Of a stretch of 6,421 nt of DNA, positions 1-5,969 are shown one piece after another. The position numbers and the translations under genes were made by a program. The DNA lies in the NCBI GenBank assembly GCA_031261765.1, contig JAISJA010000106.1, positions 1 through 6,421 of the forward strand. The letters are read 5' to 3'. The DNA is from Coriobacteriales bacterium (GTDB taxonomy: Bacteria > Actinomycetota > Coriobacteriia > Coriobacteriales > UBA8131). The notes beneath the pieces were generated by a model. The model was given only the letters and a program-made list of their open reading frames with translations. It had not been told where the DNA came from and searched no databases. Each line of letters opens with the position of its first letter. The first letter of the stretch is position 1.

Positions 1-672
1 GGCGTGTATCTGCCACGAGCCGTTCACCAGTTCTGGGTACGCGTCTTTTGGCGGCGTCATATTAGCTGGCAGCATGCACGGCAGCCCGTCCACTATCGTC
101 GTGAGCTTTTGGTTGTCAAGCGACATGCCGTCATATGCCACGTATTCGTTGGGCTGGGTAAACAACCTTACCGGCCACGTGAACGCGTCTTGCGGGCTAA
201 GCAAAGTCGCAACCTGGCCACAGGGCGTGTACGTAAGCCCAACGTCCTGGCCGTTTATGGTGGCGCTGCTACCGTCTATCTTCGTTATCTCAAGTTGATA
301 AGTGCTCGCGTTGTCGCTCACGGCCGCCTCTACCTCGTCTGGCGTCTTGAACATGGCGTTAACGCCGTTCACGGTAGTGCCTATGCTGAAGCGGAACATG
401 AACAATACTGCAAGCGCCACATATATGACGATAAGCGCGCCGATGATTATACCCAGTATGATAAGTATGCGTTTGCGGTACTTGGCGAACCAGTCGCGTA
501 CGCCACGCCACCATTTGGCGATGGCGTGCGGTTTTTCCGCGCCGGCAGTTTCGCCGTCCGCGGACGTGTCCGCCGTGGCGCCGCGCATATGCGACGGCGT
601 CCATTCAGACGACATACCTTCTACTTCAACAGGTTTAACGGCTGAAGTAGTATCTGTTTCGTTATCGCTCAT
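1..672 (-). CDS. Membrane-anchored peptidoglycan-binding (PG_binding_4-like) protein, probable L,D-transpeptidase or VanW-family protein, 3' end missing
   Basis: The reading frame stays open for 224 codons from an ATG at 672-670 to the window edge, so the C-terminal part is missing. Residues 1-68 form a cytoplasmic tail. Its first half is acidic and rich in Thr and Ser, and it ends in a basic/aromatic stretch (KWWRGVRDWFAKYRKR). Residues 69-93 are one strongly hydrophobic membrane segment. From about residue 96 the text (TTVNGVNAMFKTPDEVEAAV, then GQDVGLTY, then QDAFTWPVRL) matches the pattern I know from the PG_binding_4 domain. That domain precedes YkuD L,D-transpeptidase or VanW domains in envelope proteins of Actinomycetota and Firmicutes. 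The catalytic domain would lie outside the window, so crosslinking activity is inferred. AAAAGGAA lies upstream with a longish spacer of about 12 nt. It is divergent from glmU, another cell-wall gene. Confidence 0.8.
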   Translation of the reverse strand, partial: MSDNETDTTSAVKPVEVEGMSSEWTPSHMRGATADTSADGETAGAEKPHAIAKWWRGVRDWFAKYRKRILIILGIIIGALIVIYVALAVLFMFRFSIGTTVNGVNAMFKTPDEVEAAVSDNASTYQLEITKIDGSSATINGQDVGLTYTPCGQVATLLSPQDAFTWPVRLFTQPNEYVAYDGMSLDNQKLTTIVDGLPCMLPANMTPPKDAYPELVNGSWQIHA

Positions 673-825
673 GTACCGCTTTATTCCTTTTGGATACTGG
701 GAGGGCCACTATTCGTTTACTGGCCATGGAACGCACAAGTACTAAACTATATGGACCACAGCAAGTTATATTACAATGATAACATGTAAGCGAGAATAAT
801 TGTACGCAATCTAAGAGGTTTTTCA
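673..825. promoter_or_regulatory. Divergent promoter region between the peptidoglycan-binding gene and glmU
   Basis: This 153-bp AT-richer gap must hold the starts of both divergent transcripts. For the leftward gene a TATAGT -10 (plus-strand 746-751) can be paired with TTGTAA (771-776), but the spacer is 19 bp. For glmU the best -10-like hexamer is TACAAT (772-777), without a convincing -35. The two candidate elements overlap, so the two promoters may compete. No riboswitch or clear operator palindrome was seen. The individual hexamers are weak calls; the presence of promoters somewhere here is a safe inference from gene orientation. Confidence 0.35.
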
Positions 826-2205
826 GTGGAATTTCAGGATTTTCAAACATTGATACTCGCCGCCGGCGAAGGTACGCGTATGAAGTCGGCGAAGCCGAAG
901 GTAGCACACGAGCTTTTGGGCAAGCCGCTTATACGCTGGGTCGCAGACGCCGCCAAGGCAGCCGGTACCAAGCGCCTTATAGCCGTGGTAGGGCATCAGC
1001 GGGACATAGTCTCGGCGCTTGTGCCGGACGCGACGTGCGTGGTGCAGCAAGAGCTTCTGGGCACCGGGCACGCTATCATGATAGCACGCGATACTATAAC
1101 AAAGGCAGGCGCCCCGGCGTCTATAGTCATACTGTGCGGGGACACGCCGCTTATAACGCCCGATACCATAAAGAGGATAGTCGCGCGCCAGCAAGACGAG
1201 CAAGCGGCGTGTTGCGCGCTTAGTTTCGAGCCTGATAACCCGTCCGGATACGGCCGTATAATCCGCGCTTCTGACGGCACGTTGGAACGTATAGTAGAGG
1301 AAAAGGACGCCAACGGTGCCGAACGCGCGGTACGCGAGGTGAACAGCGGCATGTACTGTTTTGACGTCGCGGCGCTTGTATCGGCATTGGACAAATTAAC
1401 CAACGACAACGCGCAGGGCGAGTACTACCTTACAGACACGCTGGAGATAATAAAGCGTGACGGCGGACGCGTCATAGTGGAGAAGGCGAAAGACGCCATA
1501 GAACCGCTGGGGATAAACGACCGCGTGAGGCTGGCTGACGCTACGTCGCTTATGCAGGAGCGCATAAACCACGCGCATATGCTGGCCGGCGTTACCATGC
1601 TGGACCCGTCCAGCGTTTGGGTTGGCCCGGACGTCACGTTAGAGCAGGACGTCACGCTTTTGCCGCTCACGTTTCTGCAGGGAGACACGCATATAGCGTC
1701 CGGTAGCGTGGTAGGCCCCAACTCGCGCGTCAATAACTCTAACATAGGGCACGACTGCGCGGTTGACGAAAGCGTACTGGTGTACGCGACGCTGGAGGAC
1801 CGAGTCAGCGTTGGCCCACGCGCGTACCTGCGGCCCGGTACCATAATGCGCCAGGGATCGCGTGCCGGCACCCACGTAGAGATAAAGAACTCGGACATAG
1901 GCGAGAACAGCAAGGTCCCGCACCTGTCATATATAGGCGACACGAAGATGGGTGCCGGGGTCAACATAGGCGCGAGCTCTATAACGTGTAACTACGACGG
2001 TGTGAACAAGAACCACACCACTATAGGCGACCGGGCGTTTATCGGCAGTGACACTATGTTCGTGGCACCGGTTAACGTTGGAAACGACGTGGTCACCGGC
2101 GCCGGAAGCGTTATAACCAAAGACGTACCGGACGGATCGCTTGCCATAGGCAGGTCGAAACAGGCAAATATAGAGGGTTGGGCTAAGAAGAAGAAAGGAC
2201 ACTGA
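826..2205 (+). CDS. glmU: Bifunctional UDP-N-acetylglucosamine pyrophosphorylase / glucosamine-1-phosphate N-acetyltransferase
   Basis: GlmU acetylates glucosamine-1-phosphate with acetyl-CoA and then transfers UMP from UTP, giving UDP-GlcNAc for peptidoglycan and other glycans in the cytosol. The 459 residues are the usual family length. The N-terminal nucleotidyltransferase half shows LILAAGEGTRMKSAKPKV at 9-26 (R18 and K25 are the signature residues), QQELLGTGHA at 74-83, GDTPL at 105-109, GYGRI at 141-145, GEYYLTD at 198-204 and ND at 231-232 (likely metal ligand Asn). The C-terminal left-handed beta-helix (about 262-445) keeps the acetyltransferase residues: R336 in LRPGT, K354, H366 and Y369 in PHLSYIGD, N380, and N389 with Y390 in CNYDG. 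The GTG start at 826 is chosen because TAAGAGG lies 7 nt upstream and the next ATG (codon 19) would cut the signature loop. The stop overlaps the prs start. Confidence 0.97.
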   Translation: MEFQDFQTLILAAGEGTRMKSAKPKVAHELLGKPLIRWVADAAKAAGTKRLIAVVGHQRDIVSALVPDATCVVQQELLGTGHAIMIARDTITKAGAPASIVILCGDTPLITPDTIKRIVARQQDEQAACCALSFEPDNPSGYGRIIRASDGTLERIVEEKDANGAERAVREVNSGMYCFDVAALVSALDKLTNDNAQGEYYLTDTLEIIKRDGGRVIVEKAKDAIEPLGINDRVRLADATSLMQERINHAHMLAGVTMLDPSSVWVGPDVTLEQDVTLLPLTFLQGDTHIASGSVVGPNSRVNNSNIGHDCAVDESVLVYATLEDRVSVGPRAYLRPGTIMRQGSRAGTHVEIKNSDIGENSKVPHLSYIGDTKMGAGVNIGASSITCNYDGVNKNHTTIGDRAFIGSDTMFVAPVNVGNDVVTGAGSVITKDVPDGSLAIGRSKQANIEGWAKKKKGH

Positions 2206-3188
2206 TGGAAGTAACTAAGAACATGATGCTCTTCACCGGCCGCAGCAACATAGCGCTCGCGGAGGCCATCGCTAAGGACCTGAAGGTCGACTTGGGCAAC
2301 GTGAAGCTCTCCACGTTCTCTAACGGCGAGGTATACGCGCGTTACAAGCAAAGCGTGCGCGGCAGTGACGTGTTCCTCATACAGTCTGTGGCGTCGACTG
2401 AGGCCGGTAGCGTGAACGACGCGCTTATGGAACTTTTGGTCATGGCAGACGCCGCTAAACGAGCGAGCGCCCGTACCATAACGGCTGTCGTGACGCATTT
2501 TGGTTACTCCCGTCAGGACCGCAAGTCGGCCGCGCGCGAACCCATAACCGCGAAGCTGGTAGCAGACATGCTGACCATAGCTGGCGTGGACCGCATCATA
2601 ACCATAGACCTGCACCAGGGGCAGATACAAGGCTTCTTTGACACGCCGGTGAACCACCTTACGGCGTTGCCTATATTCGCGAACTACTTTGAACAGAAGA
2701 ATTTCGAGAAGGGCGCAGACAAGCTATGCGTGGTATCGCCGGACGTGGGTCGAGCGAAGGCGGCGAAGAAGCTGGCCGACATGCTTGACGCCGATTTGGC
2801 CATTATGCACAAGTCGCGCCCGGCGCATAACGTGGCCGAGATATCCAACGTAATAGGCGACGTCGCCGGTAAGGTGTGCATACTTAACGACGACATGATA
2901 GACACGGGCGGGTCCATTTGCGGCGGCACTACCGCGCTTAAAGAAGCCGGTGCGAAAGCGGTATATATAAGCGCTACGCATCCCGTGTTCTCCGGCCCCG
3001 CATACGAGCGCCTTGAGAACGTGGACGCCGAGGAGATAATCGTCTGCGACACCATACCCGTGCCTGCGGAACACCAGACCGGCAAGATAAAGGTCGTAAG
3101 CGTGGCCCCGCTGCTCGCACAGGCCATAAGCAACGTGTTCAACGAGACAAGCGTTAGTGAGCTGTTCGACCCCGACTTCGCTTTATAG
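2205..3188 (+). CDS. prs: Ribose-phosphate pyrophosphokinase (PRPP synthetase, class I)
   Basis: Prs transfers pyrophosphate from ATP to ribose-5-phosphate to make PRPP, the precursor of purines, pyrimidines, NAD, histidine and tryptophan. The 327 residues are a little longer than the usual 310-320. Visible motifs are SVNDALMELLVMADAAKRASA (69-89, interface helix), YSRQDRK at 101-107 (ATP site), DLHQGQIQGFF at 135-145 (family signature with metal-binding H137), SPDVGRAKAA at 178-187, the catalytic loop KSRP with K203 and R205, and the PRPP loop NDDMIDTGGSI at 228-238. The ATG is preceded by AAAGGA with a 5-nt spacer inside the end of glmU, and TGATG joins the two genes, so they are almost certainly one operon with coupled translation. 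The glmU-prs order is conserved in many Gram-positive bacteria. Transcription would run into the structured region starting at 3206. Confidence 0.97.
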   Translation: MEVTKNMMLFTGRSNIALAEAIAKDLKVDLGNVKLSTFSNGEVYARYKQSVRGSDVFLIQSVASTEAGSVNDALMELLVMADAAKRASARTITAVVTHFGYSRQDRKSAAREPITAKLVADMLTIAGVDRIITIDLHQGQIQGFFDTPVNHLTALPIFANYFEQKNFEKGADKLCVVSPDVGRAKAAKKLADMLDADLAIMHKSRPAHNVAEISNVIGDVAGKVCILNDDMIDTGGSICGGTTALKEAGAKAVYISATHPVFSGPAYERLENVDAEEIIVCDTIPVPAEHQTGKIKVVSVAPLLAQAISNVFNETSVSELFDPDFAL

Positions 3189-3205
3189 CACGACATTAGC
3201 ACGTC

Positions 3206-3267
3206 ATTGCGGGCCGTGTTCGTAGGCGTTGTGCAACAACGCCGTTATCGAACGCGTGACCCGCAAT
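3206..3267. repeat. 62-nt multi-segment hairpin downstream of prs
   Basis: Three nested arms pair in order. ATTGCGGG (3206-3213) pairs with CCCGCAAT (3260-3267). GTGTTCG (3216-3222) pairs with CGAACGC (3249-3255) with one G-U pair. GGCGTTGT (3225-3232) pairs perfectly with ACAACGCC (3236-3243) around a GCA loop. This gives 23 pairs with small internal loops. It starts 18 nt after the prs stop codon. It may stabilise the prs mRNA 3' end or take part in termination, but no U-tract follows. The pairing is directly visible; function is inferred. Confidence 0.8.
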
Positions 3268-3284
3268 CCAACCCGTTGGGTTGG
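3268..3284. repeat. Short C/G-rich hairpin (CCAACCC-GTT-GGGTTGG)
   Basis: A perfect 7-bp stem with a 3-nt loop begins directly after the 62-nt hairpin. Its 3' arm (3278-3284) is also part of the left arm of the larger inverted repeat 3274-3377, so the two structures exclude each other. The 5' arm sequence CCAACCC is present again at 3367-3373, which is the alternative partner. Confidence 0.75.
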
Positions 3285-3377
3285 GGGATATCATATACTT
3301 CGCTGTTGGCATATCTTATTATGTCGCTAACGTAATACCGTTTCACGCGCTACGTATATGAAATCCCCAACCCAACG
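3274..3377. repeat. Long-range inverted repeat with 24-25-nt arms and a 55-nt loop
   Basis: The left arm 3274-3298 reads CGTTGGGTTGGGG, an extra G, then AT and TCATATAC after one variable base. The right arm 3354-3377 is its reverse complement. The arms match at 23 of 24 positions, with one bulged G and one A/T difference. The loop 3299-3353 has only weak internal pairing. Possible roles are a terminator or antiterminator pair, a small RNA, or the remnant of a miniature inverted-repeat element. I saw no target-site duplication flanking it. Confidence 0.8.
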
Positions 3378-3441
3378 ATACGCACTCACACCCCAGAACC
3401 TGAGAACAATACGTGACTGCTTTTTCATGCTTGATAGTTAG

Positions 3442-3861
3442 TTAAAGCGAAGGTAGGTCGAACACTGCGATATATTCGCCGCAGCCATCTTTCACGAGCC
3501 GCTGCCACTGTGCCGTCTCGTTGCCATCAGCAAGGTCTGTCTTGTGGTATACGAGCAAGACATAAACGGTATGCTTTATCTTATCAACATGGATGATCGC
3601 GCGGTTGCCGCTACCATGCGGTGACTGGTGCATACCGGCAATAGCGAAATCATGTTTTATAAGCAAGTGCATATTGTCTGGCGTCGATTTTATAGGCGGT
3701 GACGTTCGTCCATTGTTCATAAGGGACTCTATACGCGCAAACTGCGCATCCAATGCCTTACGTGTCGTATCCCATTTACCTTTGTACTTTTTACTAAAGT
3801 TCTTTATGAAATGCCGCTCGCTATACGGGACGAAAACCACGCGAAACGTATTAGAATACAT
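3442..3861 (-). CDS. Putative RelE/HigB-fold-like toxin partnered with a Panacea-domain antitoxin
   Basis: A 139-residue soluble protein that I do not recognise as a named family. The predicted order is a strand (FRVVFVP, 6-12), two helices (about 14-49), then strands around 65-77, 87-93 and 98-106, then a C-terminal helix (115-125). This is the strand-helix-helix-three-strand-helix plan of RelE/ParE/HigB toxins, which cut mRNA, usually on the ribosome. VYHKTDL (104-110) and the basic residues R87, H91, K94, H106 and K107 would fit that role, but no catalytic set can be assigned with certainty. The start is well supported: AGAGGA lies 8 nt upstream and the ATG sits 11 nt inside the end of the antitoxin-like gene, as expected for translational coupling. 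Ile codons are ATA in 5 of 9. The alternative is an unrelated small protein carried with the regulator. Confidence 0.6.
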   Translation of the reverse strand: MYSNTFRVVFVPYSERHFIKNFSKKYKGKWDTTRKALDAQFARIESLMNNGRTSPPIKSTPDNMHLLIKHDFAIAGMHQSPHGSGNRAIIHVDKIKHTVYVLLVYHKTDLADGNETAQWQRLVKDGCGEYIAVFDLPSL

Positions 3862-4543
3862 TCTCGGGTTCCTCTTGCGTTATGAGCTCATAAGGTATGT
3901 ACTCGTTTGGAGCGCATATCTGCCACGGAAGCTGCTCATGCGTGAAGTCGACTATCTGTGCCGTGCTGGCATCTTTCCATTTATCGACTATCTTGTTGAT
4001 AAGCGCGACTTCTTTTACAGATAGGTACTGCGGCGCGAAGGGGTTATCGCCATTATCTACCGGCTCATACCAATTGGCGCGAGTGCCACGCTTGGAATTG
4101 ACTTTGCCATCGTCTATAAGCGTCCCCAGGGCCGTGAAGTACTCATTAGCTACCGGGCCATGCGCGCGCCGTACGTAACGCATACCGCTCATGGGTTCAA
4201 GGTGCTCGTAGAACCATGCGAAGTCTGCCAGATATACAAGCTTCGCAAGGAATGTCTTTGGTATGTCTTTGCCGGTAGCGCCTTTGTAACTGACTATGAC
4301 CTGCATGAGCATCTCTTCGTACTTCTCAAGTTTGGGTCGAACCGTGAAATCTTGTTCGATAAGCTCGCTTACGTCTACCTGCAGATAATCTGCCAGATCG
4401 TGGAGCTCACCCAACGTGACGTCGCGTTTGCCTTTCTCTATCTCACCCACCGTGGTGCGCGACACGTTAAGTATCCGCGCCACCTCTTCCTGCGAGAGAT
4501 GCTTCGATTGCCGTATATCATGCAATTGTTCAGCGAAAGCCAC
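3851..4543 (-). CDS. XRE helix-turn-helix plus Panacea (SocA-like, DUF4065) domain protein, probable antitoxin and autorepressor
   Basis: Residues 4-62 are an XRE/Cro helix-turn-helix: LHDIRQSKHLSQEEVARILN, then VSRTTVGEIEKGKRDVTLGELHDLADYL. Residues about 95-215 carry the Panacea domain pattern: KTFLAKLVYLADFAWFYEHL, MSGMRYVRRAHGPVANEYF, and LSVKEVALINKIVDKW followed by STAQIVDFTHEQLPWQ. Panacea proteins are known antitoxins that neutralise toxins of several unrelated folds, and versions with an N-terminal HTH often repress their own operon. The GTG start at 4543 has a full AAGGAG 7 nt upstream and lies about 32 nt behind a strong promoter. The gene's end overlaps the toxin-like gene by 11 nt, in antitoxin-first order. 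Ile is ATA in 11 of 13 codons, the same bias as the housekeeping genes. Confidence 0.88.
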   Translation of the reverse strand: MAFAEQLHDIRQSKHLSQEEVARILNVSRTTVGEIEKGKRDVTLGELHDLADYLQVDVSELIEQDFTVRPKLEKYEEMLMQVIVSYKGATGKDIPKTFLAKLVYLADFAWFYEHLEPMSGMRYVRRAHGPVANEYFTALGTLIDDGKVNSKRGTRANWYEPVDNGDNPFAPQYLSVKEVALINKIVDKWKDASTAQIVDFTHEQLPWQICAPNEYIPYELITQEEPENVF

Positions 4544-4581
4544 TGGTATGCTCCTTGCTCCCCCGTTTTATCTATGTTTAT

Positions 4582-4610
4582 ATTATAACAGCCCAATGCA
4601 TGAATTTCAA
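4582..4610 (-). promoter_or_regulatory. Sigma-70-type promoter of the antitoxin-toxin operon
   Basis: Reading leftward, TTGAAA (4605-4610) is followed after exactly 17 bp by TATAAT (4582-4587), with TG one base upstream of the -10 (extended -10). This is five of six plus six of six consensus matches. Transcription should start near 4575, giving a leader of about 30 nt before the GTG of the Panacea gene. The -35 hexamer overlaps the first of three tandem repeats, so repression by the HTH protein is plausible. Confidence 0.85.
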
Positions 4611-4642
4611 CATTTGCACGTATTTCTGCACTAACGTATTCC
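4597..4642. repeat. Three degenerate tandem repeats, candidate operator
   Basis: On the plus strand TGCATGAATTTC (4597-4608), TGCACGTATTTC (4615-4626) and TGCACTAACGTATTCC (4627-4642) are related. The first two match at 10 of 12 positions, and the third equals the second with a four-base insertion and one change. Two CAACAT words (4608-4613 and 4642-4647), 34 bp apart, add to the symmetry. The array lies between two divergent promoters and covers the -35 of the antitoxin operon. Binding by the HTH domain of the Panacea protein is inferred only from position. Confidence 0.45.
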
Positions 4643-4670
4643 AACATATAAGCTAGCGTAGGTGTATAAT
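4642..4670 (+). promoter_or_regulatory. Probable promoter of the metallo-hydrolase gene
   Basis: A perfect TATAAT -10 lies at 4665-4670. At the 17-bp distance the -35 position is CAACAT (4642-4647), a poor match, so the promoter may rely on the -10 or on an activator. Transcription would start near 4677, about 33 nt before the ATG at 4710. It is back to back with the antitoxin promoter, with the repeat array between. Confidence 0.6.
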
Positions 4671-4709
4671 AGCCTCAAATATAAAACGTGGAGATAAAGG
4701 AGCGGCGAC

Positions 4710-5315
4710 ATGGCGAAATTATTGTATCAGGGACACGGTTCATACCGTATAACGTCAAACGACGGACACGTTATATACGTTGACCCGTTCGCGGGAAACG
4801 GCTACGACAAACCCGCTGACCTCATTCTTATAACGCACGAACATTACGACCACGTTGACACGGGCCTTGTGACACCGGCAGACGACTGCAGAACCATACG
4901 CTCGGCCGACGCGCTTAAGGGCGGTGCGCATAACAGCTTTGACCTTGGCTGGGTAAACATAGATTCCACTTGGGCAGAGAACGCGAACCACGACCCTAAG
5001 GAGTGCGTGGGCTACGTCATAAAGCTTGACGGAGTGTCCGTATATGGCGCAGGCGACACGTCGTATTATGACGCCATGGCCGACATGCCAAAGCTTAACC
5101 TGGACTACGCGTTGTTGCCGGCTGACGGCATATACAACATGGGACTTGACGAGGCCGCGAAGTGCGCCGCTGTCATAGGAGCGAAACACAACATAGTAAT
5201 ACACATGGTGCCGCCCACAGAAGACGACCGCAATAAATACGATCTTGCGAAAGCGGAGAGCTGGACGGCGCCCAACAAGCTTATAGTGCAGCCCGGCGAG
5301 GAGATAGAACTTTAA
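4710..5315 (+). CDS. Metallo-beta-lactamase-fold metal-dependent hydrolase (UlaG/YtkL-like)
   Basis: This 201-residue cytosolic protein has no signal peptide. THEHYDHVD at 42-50 is the metallo-beta-lactamase signature HxHxDH (H43, H45, D47, H48). The further metal ligands are likely H94 in NANHDP, D116 in YGAGDT, and H165 in IVIHMVPP. The short length, the opening YQGHGSYRIT and IYVDPFAG, and the pattern GVSVYGAGDTSYYDAM match small UlaG/YtkL-type hydrolases (some called UPF0173), whose substrates are mostly unknown; UlaG itself is a lactonase. The ATG is preceded by AAAGGAG with a 7-nt spacer and a perfect TATAAT about 40 nt upstream. Of 13 Ile codons 12 are ATA. The gene appears monocistronic and ends 2 bp from the end of the convergent gene. 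The fold is secure; the substrate is not known. Confidence 0.9.
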   Translation: MAKLLYQGHGSYRITSNDGHVIYVDPFAGNGYDKPADLILITHEHYDHVDTGLVTPADDCRTIRSADALKGGAHNSFDLGWVNIDSTWAENANHDPKECVGYVIKLDGVSVYGAGDTSYYDAMADMPKLNLDYALLPADGIYNMGLDEAAKCAAVIGAKHNIVIHMVPPTEDDRNKYDLAKAESWTAPNKLIVQPGEEIEL

Positions 5316-5317
5316 AC

Positions 5318-5887
5318 TTAGGCCAGGCTTTCGGCCAACTTGTCCACGGTTGTTATATTAGCGCCATACGTCTCTTGCATATACGCTATCGCCTGTGCGT
5401 AGCACCGCGCCGTTACGGCATCCGTGCAGTCTTTGGGAATAGTTATACCGTAACCCCACTGGAACGCGTCAGCGCACGTATGCTGTACGCACAAATGCGC
5501 CTGCAGCCCGCACAATATGAGGCGCCCTACTCCAAGCTCGTCTAACAAGAGCTTGAGCCCGGTTTGGAAAAACGCGCTGTAGCGGCGCTTGGTTATCATG
5601 TAGTCGTTGTCGTGCGGCGAAAGCTCAGGTATGACATCTGCGCCTTTCGTGCCAACCATAGCATGCTCGCCCCATAGCATGATCTCTTTGTCTATACTTG
5701 GTAAATGCGCGTCACATGTATATATAACCGGTATATCATGCTCGCGTGCTAGCGTGCACAAACGCGATACCGGCTCCACGATCTTAAGCGCGCGTTCGCA
5801 TCCAAGCGTGCCGCTAACGAAGTCGTTTATCATGTCTATGACTATGAGCGCCGTCTTATCACGGCCGATTAGGGCTATATTATCCAT
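5318..5887 (-). CDS. Isochorismatase-family cysteine hydrolase, nicotinamidase-like
   Basis: The 189 residues show the D-K-C triad of the isochorismatase/nicotinamidase superfamily: D18 in ALIVIDMINDF, K100 in MITKRRYSAFF and C133 in LCGLQAHLCVQHTCADAF. D59-x-H61 (TCDAHLP) and H75 (LWGEHAMVGTKGA) correspond to the metal-binding residues of nicotinamidases, and the following GTKGADVIPEL is typical of that branch. Nicotinamidase turns nicotinamide into nicotinate for NAD salvage, which would feed on PRPP, but other amidases share these residues, so the gene symbol is withheld. The ATG at 5887 has GGAGG 7 nt upstream. The gene is divergent from the PPOX-like gene and converges with the metallo-hydrolase with a 2-bp gap. 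Confidence 0.88.
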   Translation of the reverse strand: MDNIALIGRDKTALIVIDMINDFVSGTLGCERALKIVEPVSRLCTLAREHDIPVIYTCDAHLPSIDKEIMLWGEHAMVGTKGADVIPELSPHDNDYMITKRRYSAFFQTGLKLLLDELGVGRLILCGLQAHLCVQHTCADAFQWGYGITIPKDCTDAVTARCYAQAIAYMQETYGANITTVDKLAESLA

Positions 5888-5939
5888 GTATTATCCTCCC
5901 GTGCGCTATGTAGTTGCTCCCAAAAACATCGTATAAAGT

Positions 5940-5969
5940 TATGTTCTATATTGTACATAAGCGAACATA
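5940..5969. promoter_or_regulatory. Inverted repeat TATGTTC-N16-GAACATA, candidate operator
   Basis: A perfect 7-bp inverted repeat (5940-5946 and 5963-5969) is centred in the 130-bp gap between the divergent hydrolase and PPOX-like genes. -10-like hexamers lie inside it: TATATT (5947-5952) rightward and TACAAT (5950-5955 complement) leftward, both without good -35 partners. A dimeric regulator controlling both genes is possible. The order of the half sites is not that of a LexA box. Confidence 0.4.

Larger units (their letters stand above)
3189..3441. other. Structured non-coding region between convergent genes (prs and the toxin-like gene)
   Basis: No convincing gene lies in these 253 bp; the short ATG at 3321 meets a stop after four codons. 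The stretch holds three inverted-repeat structures, listed separately. A five-T run at 3421-3425 follows no stem that I can find, so it is not called as a terminator. Because both flanking genes point inwards, the region must contain their 3' ends and probably acts in ending both transcripts, but none of the hairpins is followed by a U-tract on either strand. It could also encode a small structured RNA. Confidence 0.6.

Noticed and set aside
4..645. 213-codon open frame on the plus strand over the peptidoglycan-binding gene
   Set aside because: Its translation is rich in Arg, His and Tyr with no domain, while the minus-strand frame gives a clear membrane segment and PG_binding_4-like text.
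2684..3202. Long open frame of 172 codons antisense to prs
   Set aside because: Prs is beyond doubt on the plus strand. The antisense translation shows no recognisable domain and is explained by the codon bias of prs.
3242..3265. tRNA-like GTTCGA motif (minus strand) within the hairpin
   Set aside because: The flanking bases do not make a T-arm stem, and no acceptor or anticodon arms fit around it; the sequence is better explained by the long hairpin.
3409..3416. Extra copy of the operator-like word CACGTATT near the toxin-like gene's 3' end (minus strand)
   Set aside because: The same 8-mer also occurs inside the first gene near 139, so it is probably chance and lacks the rest of the repeat.
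3396..3425. Intrinsic terminator suggested by the TTTTT run at 3421-3425
   Set aside because: No stable GC-rich stem lies immediately upstream of the T run.
5940..5969. LexA/SOS box
   Set aside because: Gram-positive LexA sites read GAAC-N4-GTTC; here the half sites are in the opposite order and 16 bp apart.
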